A stretch of 7,444 nucleotides of DNA from Pseudooctadecabacter sp. (GTDB lineage Bacteria; Pseudomonadota; Alphaproteobacteria; Rhodobacterales; Rhodobacteraceae). The notes beneath the pieces are model-generated. The model worked only from the letters and a program-made list of their open reading frames with translations. It did not search any database and was not told the origin of the DNA. The stretch is from contig JAHDFG010000105.1 in the NCBI GenBank assembly GCA_020628265.1, forward strand, positions 1-7,444, written 5' to 3'. This document shows positions 1-4,563 of this stretch, piece by piece. The position numbers and the translations under genes are program-made. The first letter of the stretch is position 1. Every line of letters starts with the position of its first letter.

Positions 1-499
1 GATCGGGGTCGGGGCGGTCGATCAGCAGCAGTTCTTCAACCCAAAGGGGCCGCGCGGCGATCTCGAAATTCTCGCCATCACGGGCACGTTTATAGGCGCG
101 TTCGCCGTCGATCTTGACGGCTGAATAGGCGGGCGGGATCTGCATGATGTCGCCCACAAAAGCGCCCAGGGCGGCCTTGATGTCATCATCGCTGGGTCGG
201 TCATCGCTTTCGGCAATCACTTCGCCCTCGGCGTCGTCTGTGTTGGTCTTCTGACCAAGGCGCACGGTGAAGGTGTAGGCCTTCAGCGCGTCGGTGATAT
301 AGGGCACGGTCTTTGTGGCCTCGCCCAAGGCCACGGCCAGAACCCCCGTTGCTTCAGGGTCAAGCGTGCCCGCATGGCCTGCCTTTTTGGCATCCAGCGC
401 CCAACGCACCTTGTTGACGACGGAGGTCGACGTGATGCCAGCCGGCTTGTCGACCACCAGCCATCCGTGCAGATCGCGTCCCTTGCGTTTGCGTGCCAT
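1..499 (-). CDS. truB: tRNA pseudouridine(55) synthase TruB, 5' part only
   Basis: TruB converts U55 in the T-loop of elongator tRNAs to pseudouridine in the cytoplasm. Only the first 166 codons are in the window; the rest, with any C-terminal RNA-binding part, lies beyond the left edge (the family is usually about 300 residues). The catalytic motif GTLDPEATG is at residues 44-52, with the nucleophile Asp47 (E. coli Asp48). The Tyr that stacks in the active site is Tyr75 in KAYTFTVRLG, and the conserved block AYSAVKIDGERAY is at 124-136. The ATG at 497-499 begins MARKRKGRDLHGW, a typical start for the family, and is preceded by a GAGGG-like ribosome binding site about 5 bases upstream. It is last of three minus-strand genes, 56 bases after the DUF2233 gene, and is probably cotranscribed with rbfA. 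The identification is firm from the motifs. Confidence 0.97.
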   Translation of the reverse strand, partial: MARKRKGRDLHGWLVVDKPAGITSTSVVNKVRWALDAKKAGHAGTLDPEATGVLAVALGEATKTVPYITDALKAYTFTVRLGQKTNTDDAEGEVIAESDDRPSDDDIKAALGAFVGDIMQIPPAYSAVKIDGERAYKRARDGENFEIAARPLWVEELLLIDRPDPD

Positions 500-555
500 T
501 GCGCCCTCTTCTTGATCAGGCGGGCGAGGTAGCCGAGCCGCTGTTGCCCGTCAAG

Positions 556-1275
556 TCACCCTGCAGGCGGGGCAAGCACGCCGACGATCGGCCCCAACTG
601 CCAGCCGAAGTCGGACCGGCCTGAGCTTGCATCAAACAACCGGCTGACCTTGCCATCGAAGTAGAGGGCGTTGGGCGTACCAATCCGGTCGCGAAACAGC
701 GTGCCAAAATCGTGGAAGTTCACGGCTTCATTGGAGATGGCGAAATAGGCAGTTTGTCCATCTGCACTGGTACCCACGCCGTTGCGAATGAACTTTGATG
801 TGCCGCCTTCGATAAAGCGGGGGTGCAAGGCCTCGTCGATGACCAGCATCGGGCCTGACTGGGTGGCATGGGTGCAGTCCGGCGTCTCCGCCAGATACTC
901 CAAGGTTTCGATGACCTGCAGTGCATCCGGCAGAATGCAGAACACGCCATTGGGCAGCAGCCCGAAGTTCCCGGGACCTTCAGAGGAAATGACCCTCATT
1001 TCCGCGCGGCCGTCTTCGATGTAGTGGCCGACCGGCCGACGGTCGTCGTGGTACATACCTGCGTTCATGGCAAAAAGCAGGTCGCGTCCTGCTTCACGCT
1101 CTACGGCGTTAAAGCTGCCCAGAATCGCCCCGCTGCGATCCCGTAGGAACAATTGCAGGTCCTCGGATTGGGAGACTTCGCAGACCGTATAGGACGCACC
1201 AAGGTGGTCGATGTCCTCACAGGTGACGGCCATCGCAGGTGACGCCCAAAGTGCTGCGAGCCAAAGCCAGCGCAT
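556..1275 (-). CDS. Exported DUF2233 / phosphodiester glycosidase family protein
   Basis: The 239-residue product begins with a short signal peptide (residues 1-16, MRWLWLAALWASPAMA, likely cut before Val17), so a periplasmic or secreted place is expected. The mature part carries the pattern of the phosphodiester glycosidase (NAGPA-like, DUF2233) fold: AMNAGMY at 69-75, GNFGLLPNGVF at 102-112, TQSGPMLV at 138-145, RNGVG at 164-168 and GTPNALYFDG at 199-208. The best-known relative is the animal enzyme that uncovers mannose 6-phosphate by removing a GlcNAc phosphodiester; bacterial substrates are mostly unknown, so I name no substrate. Cys19, Cys32, Cys113 and Cys134 could form disulfides. The ATG shares one base with the rbfA stop (TGATG), which points to translational coupling. 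The family assignment rests on recognised motifs; the role is open. Confidence 0.85.
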   Translation of the reverse strand: MRWLWLAALWASPAMAVTCEDIDHLGASYTVCEVSQSEDLQLFLRDRSGAILGSFNAVEREAGRDLLFAMNAGMYHDDRRPVGHYIEDGRAEMRVISSEGPGNFGLLPNGVFCILPDALQVIETLEYLAETPDCTHATQSGPMLVIDEALHPRFIEGGTSKFIRNGVGTSADGQTAYFAISNEAVNFHDFGTLFRDRIGTPNALYFDGKVSRLFDASSGRSDFGWQLGPIVGVLAPPAG

Positions 1276-1277
1276 CA
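1273..1277 (-). other. TGATG stop/start overlap of rbfA and the DUF2233 gene
   Basis: On the minus strand the rbfA stop TGA (1277-1275) and the next gene's ATG (1275-1273) share one A. No strong Shine-Dalgarno sequence precedes this ATG, so the second gene is probably translated by ribosomes that re-initiate after finishing rbfA. The overlap is directly seen; coupling is inferred. Confidence 0.8.
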
Positions 1278-1670
1278 GTCGTCCAGATCCTGCCGGACCC
1301 GTTCATCGGCAAACATCGCGCGGGTGGCGTCCATCCGGTCGTACATATCGTCGATGCGGAAGCGCAGGTCAGGGGCGTGCTTCAGCTTCATACCCTTCGA
1401 GATCAGATGCCGCAGCTCGCCCTTGTTGCGGGCCAGCGCCTCAATCGCCAGATCCGCGTCCTTGCCACCCAAGGGCAACACAAAGGCCGTTGCGATGGAC
1501 AAATCCGGTGTCATCCGAACCTCACCCACGGTGATGGACATGCGCTGCAGGTCGGGGTCGTGGACCTCTCCCCGCTGCAAAAGCTCCGATAGGGTGCGAC
1601 GGATCAATTCGCCAACGCGCAATTGCCGCTGCGACGGGCCGTCCTTGCCATGAAAACTGTTCTTTGCCAT
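1275..1670 (-). CDS. rbfA: 30S ribosome-binding factor RbfA
   Basis: RbfA is a small KH-fold protein that binds the 30S subunit and helps mature the 5' end of 16S rRNA, notably in the cold. The 131-residue product matches the usual family length. Recognisable parts are QLRVGELIRRTLSELL at residues 16-31, SITVGEVRMTPDLSIATAFV at 45-64 (the central strand pair) and the C-terminal block LRHLISKGMKLKHAPDLRF at 87-105. The ATG at 1668-1670 gives the family-typical MAKNSFHGKDGPSQRQ start. The frame stays open upstream, and an ATG at 1677-1679 would add only MHP; starts beyond 1726 would run into dapB and are rejected. No clear ribosome binding site precedes 1670. In many bacteria rbfA follows nusA-infB; here it is divergent from dapB and heads its own run with a DUF2233 gene and truB. 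Confidence 0.96.
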   Translation of the reverse strand: MAKNSFHGKDGPSQRQLRVGELIRRTLSELLQRGEVHDPDLQRMSITVGEVRMTPDLSIATAFVLPLGGKDADLAIEALARNKGELRHLISKGMKLKHAPDLRFRIDDMYDRMDATRAMFADERVRQDLDD

Positions 1671-1676
1671 GGGGTG

Positions 1677-1705
1677 CATGTAATCAGAGCGTGCAGCTTT
1701 GCCAA
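1677..1705 (-). promoter_or_regulatory. Weak candidate promoter for rbfA
   Basis: On the minus strand TTGGCA (1705-1700) is followed after 17 bases by TACATG (1682-1677). The -35 is good (5 of 6 to TTGACA) but the -10 is poor (3 of 6). If used, transcription would begin at about 1670, on the rbfA ATG itself, which would make the message leaderless and would fit the missing Shine-Dalgarno sequence. This is inference from spacing alone. Confidence 0.22.
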
Positions 1706-1713
1706 GTCGGACG

Positions 1714-1719
1714 AAAGGG
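1714..1719 (+). promoter_or_regulatory. Ribosome binding site of dapB
   Basis: AAAGGG ends 6 bases before the ATG at 1726. This decides for the ATG over an in-frame TTG at 1699, which has no such sequence upstream. Confidence 0.6.
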
Positions 1720-1725
1720 CAGGAC

Positions 1726-2544
1726 ATGACGGATAAGCCAGGTGTTGTGATCACGGGGGGATCAGGCCGGATGGGTCAGATGCTGACGAAGGCGGTTTTG
1801 GCGTCCGACGATCTTGCGCTGGTCGGCGTTCTGGAACGGGACGGCCACGACTGGATTGGCCGTGATGTGGGCGACTGCATGGGCGGTCAGCCTGTCGGTG
1901 TGACGGTCAGCGATGATGCGGTCACAACCTTTGCCAAAGCGCAGGCTGTGATCGATTTCACTGCACCCGCTGCGACTGTTGCGTTTGCAGAACTGGCCGC
2001 ACAGGCGCGTGCTGTCCATGTGATCGGCACGACCGGCCTGACAGATGATGACATCGCCAAGCTGGATGCTGCGGCGCGCCATGCCGTGATCGTACGGGCG
2101 GGGAATATGTCCCTCGGCGTGAACCTGCTTGTGCAATTGACGAAGAAAGTGGCGGCAGCCCTTGATGAGGATTTCGATATCGAGATCATCGAGGCGCACC
2201 ACCATCACAAGGTTGACGCACCCTCAGGCACCGCCCTGATGTTGGGCGAGGCCGCTGCCCAAGGGCGCGGTGTGGACCTGCGGGACGTGACTGACAGCGG
2301 ACGGGACGGAATCACCGGTGCCCGAACCCGTGGCGATATCGGTTTCAGCGCCATTCGCGGAGGCGATATCGTGGGCGAACACGATGTCCTGTTCGCCGCA
2401 GCTGGTGAGCGGATAAAGCTTAGCCATATCGCCACCGACCGCAGCATTTTTGCGCGCGGCGCGCTTAAGGCTGCGTTGTGGGGGCAGGACCAAAAGCCCG
2501 GTGCTTACGACATGTTTGACGTGCTTGGCCTGTCGGACGAGTGA
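1726..2544 (+). CDS. dapB: 4-hydroxy-tetrahydrodipicolinate reductase DapB
   Basis: DapB reduces 4-hydroxy-tetrahydrodipicolinate with NAD(P)H to tetrahydrodipicolinate, on the route to meso-diaminopimelate (peptidoglycan) and lysine, in the cytoplasm. The 272-residue product has the usual length. The Rossmann nucleotide-binding loop is GGSGRMGQ at residues 11-18; VIDFTAP is at 75-81, GTTGL at 101-105 and GNMSLGVNLL at 126-135. The signature EAHHHHKVDAPSGTA at 156-170 holds the catalytic pair His158 and Lys162 (E. coli His159 and Lys163) and the substrate-binding GT at 168-169. Four His in a row at 158-161 are within family variation. The start is the ATG with AAAGGG upstream. It diverges from rbfA across 55 bases and is followed 62 bases later by a small secreted-protein gene. 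No other dap or lys gene is in the window. Confidence 0.98.
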   Translation: MTDKPGVVITGGSGRMGQMLTKAVLASDDLALVGVLERDGHDWIGRDVGDCMGGQPVGVTVSDDAVTTFAKAQAVIDFTAPAATVAFAELAAQARAVHVIGTTGLTDDDIAKLDAAARHAVIVRAGNMSLGVNLLVQLTKKVAAALDEDFDIEIIEAHHHHKVDAPSGTALMLGEAAAQGRGVDLRDVTDSGRDGITGARTRGDIGFSAIRGGDIVGEHDVLFAAAGERIKLSHIATDRSIFARGALKAALWGQDQKPGAYDMFDVLGLSDE

Positions 2545-2606
2545 ACCAAATCGCAACCTGACGCGTATTAATTGGGTAACCGAGTTCACGAACCGAGGTC
2601 CCGAAG

Positions 2607-2963
2607 ATGCGTTTTGTTTTGATCAGTGCCCTTGCCCTTTTTGCCTCCGCCACGACAGCGGCAGCTTTTGAGCGGATCAGTGAACGGTCGTCCTTCATGG
2701 ATGCCGTTGGTGGCAAGGATTTGCGGATCAGCCTTTACGGGCTGACGCTGAACGTTCTGGACAACGGGCAGATCACGGGCCGTGCCGTGGGCTATGACAT
2801 CACCGGATCATGGTCATGGGAAAACGGCTATTTCTGCCGTGACATGGACTGGTCCGGCTACCCGATTGAGTACAACTGCCAATTGGTTGAGGTGGACGGG
2901 GACCGCATCCGGTTCACCGTCGATCAGGGCGCAGGCGACGACGCGGTTCTTCGCATCCGCTAG
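2607..2963 (+). CDS. Small exported protein of unknown function
   Basis: I do not recognise a named family. The 118-residue product opens with a clear signal peptide: Arg2, a hydrophobic run from about 3 to 13, and a TAAA cleavage region with the cut probably after Ala20. The mature protein, about 98 residues, looks like a small beta-rich domain: alternating strands (RISLYGLTLNV at 40-50), an aromatic segment GSWSWENGYFCRDMDW at 67-82, then NCQLVEVDGDRIRFTVD at 90-106. Cys77 and Cys91 are the only cysteines and could form a disulfide in the periplasm. GAGG at 2595-2598 sits 8 bases before the ATG. It follows dapB by 62 bases and ends 9 bases before the convergent DUF1674 gene. Database names for such neighbours may have been copied from dapB; nothing here resembles a DapB domain. 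That it is a real gene is well supported by signal peptide, ribosome binding site and packing. Confidence 0.8.
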   Translation: MRFVLISALALFASATTAAAFERISERSSFMDAVGGKDLRISLYGLTLNVLDNGQITGRAVGYDITGSWSWENGYFCRDMDWSGYPIEYNCQLVEVDGDRIRFTVDQGAGDDAVLRIR

Positions 2964-2972
2964 CCCAAGCGC

Positions 2973-3149
2973 TCAAAAGTCGATGGCGAGGCCCTTTTTC
3001 TCCCAATCGCCGTAGCGCACGGGTTCAGGGCCGTCGCGCCCGCCCAATTCTTCCGGCAACTCTAATTCCTTCGCTTTCTTGCGGCGCTCTTCCGCCTCGG
3101 CGAGCGCGCGCTGGGCGGCGGGCGGTAGGTCTTTGTTTGGCTCGGACAT
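2973..3149 (-). CDS. DUF1674 protein, homologue of succinate dehydrogenase assembly factor 4
   Basis: This 58-codon gene encodes a DUF1674/SDHAF4 family protein. In eukaryotes SDHAF4 binds the flavinylated SdhA subunit of succinate dehydrogenase, limits its oxidation and helps it join SdhB; a like role for the bacterial protein is inferred. The diagnostic part is the C terminus, GRDGPEPVRYGDWEKKGLAIDF, residues 37-58, ending in the family's G-[LR]-[ACV]-x-D-F tail. Residues 10-34 are highly charged and probably helical. No signal peptide or membrane segment is present, so it is cytoplasmic. The ATG is chosen because AAGGAG lies 5 bases upstream. The gene is convergent with the secreted-protein gene (9 bases between stops) and divergent from rsmB. 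No sdh structural gene is in the window. Its small size makes it easy to miss in annotation. Confidence 0.93.
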   Translation of the reverse strand: MSEPNKDLPPAAQRALAEAEERRKKAKELELPEELGGRDGPEPVRYGDWEKKGLAIDF

Positions 3150-3154
3150 GGGCT

Positions 3155-3160
3155 CTCCTT
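3155..3160 (-). promoter_or_regulatory. Ribosome binding site of the DUF1674 gene
   Basis: AAGGAG on the minus strand ends 5 bases before the ATG at 3149. It is the best Shine-Dalgarno match in the window and confirms that this 58-codon frame is a real gene. Confidence 0.75.
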
Positions 3161-3177
3161 GCGGACTTTGTGTCAGT

Positions 3178-3205
3178 GATATACGCCCCGCGGATCATTA
3201 GCCAA
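3178..3205 (-). promoter_or_regulatory. Candidate promoter of the DUF1674 gene
   Basis: On the minus strand TTGGCT (3205-3200) is followed after 16 bases by TATATC (3183-3178), each 4 of 6 to consensus, placing a start near 3171 and a leader of about 20 bases that includes the AAGGAG site. The -35 overlaps the AAGGGG ribosome binding site of the divergent rsmB. Seen by eye only. Confidence 0.35.
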
Positions 3206-3215
3206 GGGGTGCGAG

Positions 3216-4493
3216 ATGTCGCAGCAACAGGGATTGGGTCCGCGCAAGGCTGCGCTGTATCTGCTGGATCAGGTGACAGGGAACGGCAAATTGCTGCCCG
3301 AGCTGATCGGCGACGGTGCCCTTCAACATCTCCCGCCTGAAGACCGCGCCCGCGCCCAACGGCTTGCGACCCAGACCTTGCGCAGCTTGGCGCGTGCAGA
3401 CCGTCTTTTGGCACGGTTCGTGGAACGGACCCCGCCTTTGAGCGTCCGCAATGTGCTGCGGCTGTGCACCGTTGAACTCGCTGGTGGCGAAGCGGCCCAC
3501 GGCGTGGTGAATGCAGGTGTTGAACTGGTCGCGCGGAACAAGCGCACGGCCTCTATGAAGGGCCTCGTCAACGCGGTCCTGCGCAAGGTCGCCGCTGATC
3601 TGCCTGCCGGATGGGACAAACTCGCCGTCCCGCGCCTTCCCGGCTGGCTGCGCAACCCGTTGAAAGACGGCTACGGGCCTGAGGTCGTGGCCGCGATGGA
3701 GCGGGCGCATTTTGCTGGTGCCCCTCTCGATCTCACAGCCAAGGGTGATGCCGCTGCACTGGCCGAAACCCTTGGCGGCACCGTGCTGCCCACAGGCACC
3801 CTTAGATTACCGGAGGCCGGACAGGTCTCTGCCTTGCCCGGATATGAGGCGGGCGAGTGGTGGGTGCAGGACGCCGCCGCCGCCATTCCGGTGAAGGTAC
3901 TTTCGCCCAAAGCAGGCGAGAAAATCCTCGATCTTTGCGCGGCCCCGGGCGGCAAGACCATGCAGATTGCGGCGGCGGGCGCAGATGCCACGGCCGTCGA
4001 TTCCTCGGACCAACGCATGAAGAAGGTGGCCGAGAACCTTGCCCGCGTGAAGCTGAAAGCGACCTGCATCGTCTCCGATGCCTTCGCGTTCGAGGTGTCC
4101 GGTTTTGACGCGATCCTGCTGGACGCACCTTGTTCGGCCACGGGCACGATCCGTCGTCACCCCGATCTGCCCTATGCCAAGGACGGGTCGGAATTTGCGG
4201 CTCTGATTTCTCAGCAATCCGCGATGATCGACCACGCCCTGAGCCTCCTGAAGCCAGGCGGACGCCTCGTCTTTTGCACTTGTTCGCTGCTGCCTGATGA
4301 AGGCGAGGTTCAGGTCGAAGAGGCGGTGGCCCGCCATCCCGGTTTGACCGTCGAAGCAGAAGCGTTGTCCATTGACGGGGTCGACCCCGCATGGCGCACC
4401 GAAGAGGGCGGGCTGCGTCTGCGGCCTGACTATTGGCTGGATCAGGGCGGCATGGACGGATTTTACGTCGCTCAACTGCGAAAGCCTGCGTGA
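3216..4493 (+). CDS. rsmB: 16S rRNA (cytosine(967)-C(5))-methyltransferase RsmB
   Basis: RsmB methylates carbon 5 of C967 in 16S rRNA with S-adenosylmethionine. The 425-residue product has the two-part build of the family: an N-terminal NusB-like RNA-binding domain (about 8-128, with VLRLCTVEL and KGLVNAVLRKV) and a C-terminal RsmB/NOP methyltransferase domain (about 140-422). The SAM-binding motif DLCAAPGGKT is at 239-248. The two cysteines of the mechanism are Cys306 in DAPCSATG and Cys356 in CTCSLLP, the second being the expected nucleophile. GGMDGFYVAQL closes the domain at 411-421. AAGGGG at 3204-3209 sits 6 bases before the ATG. The NusB domain favours RsmB over other m5C RNA methyltransferases such as RsmF; the exact position modified is taken from the family. 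It diverges from the DUF1674 gene and lies 70 bases before the heparinase-like gene. Confidence 0.96.
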   Translation: MSQQQGLGPRKAALYLLDQVTGNGKLLPELIGDGALQHLPPEDRARAQRLATQTLRSLARADRLLARFVERTPPLSVRNVLRLCTVELAGGEAAHGVVNAGVELVARNKRTASMKGLVNAVLRKVAADLPAGWDKLAVPRLPGWLRNPLKDGYGPEVVAAMERAHFAGAPLDLTAKGDAAALAETLGGTVLPTGTLRLPEAGQVSALPGYEAGEWWVQDAAAAIPVKVLSPKAGEKILDLCAAPGGKTMQIAAAGADATAVDSSDQRMKKVAENLARVKLKATCIVSDAFAFEVSGFDAILLDAPCSATGTIRRHPDLPYAKDGSEFAALISQQSAMIDHALSLLKPGGRLVFCTCSLLPDEGEVQVEEAVARHPGLTVEAEALSIDGVDPAWRTEEGGLRLRPDYWLDQGGMDGFYVAQLRKPA

Positions 4494-4518
4494 CTTGAGG
4501 CCATAGCCCGCGTATAGT
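4490..4518 (+). promoter_or_regulatory. Candidate promoter for the heparinase-like gene and purH
   Basis: GTGACT (4490-4495, 4 of 6 to TTGACA) and TATAGT (4513-4518, 5 of 6 to TATAAT) are 17 bases apart. The -35 overlaps the rsmB stop codon. A start near 4525 would give a leader of about 40 bases before the next gene. This is the best sigma-70-type match I see in the window, so the downstream pair may be transcribed apart from rsmB. Confidence 0.42.
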
Positions 4519-4552
4519 TTGCCCACGCAAAGATGCTGAATAGCACGGGCGA

Positions 4553-4556
4553 GAGG
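4553..4556 (+). promoter_or_regulatory. Ribosome binding site that decides the heparinase-like start
   Basis: GAGG lies 4, 7 and 10 bases before three successive in-frame start codons: TTG 4561, GTG 4564 and GTG 4567. The 7-base spacing favours GTG 4564. No in-frame ATG lies near. Confidence 0.5.
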
Positions 4557-4563
4557 CTTATTG

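Noticed and set aside
1699..1725. Upstream TTG start for dapB
   Set aside because: It would add nine non-conserved residues and has no ribosome binding site, whereas the ATG at 1726 has AAAGGG at good spacing and begins just before the Rossmann strand.
1671..1754. N-terminal extension of rbfA to 159 residues
   Set aside because: It would cross the dapB start and ribosome binding site, and the added residues are not like the family, which begins MAKN.
1881..2220. The run of four His in DapB as an unusual metal-binding site
   Set aside because: It falls exactly on the catalytic signature, where the family already has several His; no novelty is implied.
2541..2571. TATTAA patch after dapB as a promoter for the secreted-protein gene
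   Set aside because: The -10 is only 4 of 6 and no acceptable -35 lies 16-18 bases upstream. The gene may simply be read through from dapB.
2964..2985. Terminator in the convergent gap between the secreted-protein gene and the DUF1674 gene
   Set aside because: Only a short AGCGCT palindrome is present, with no stable stem and no T-run on either strand.
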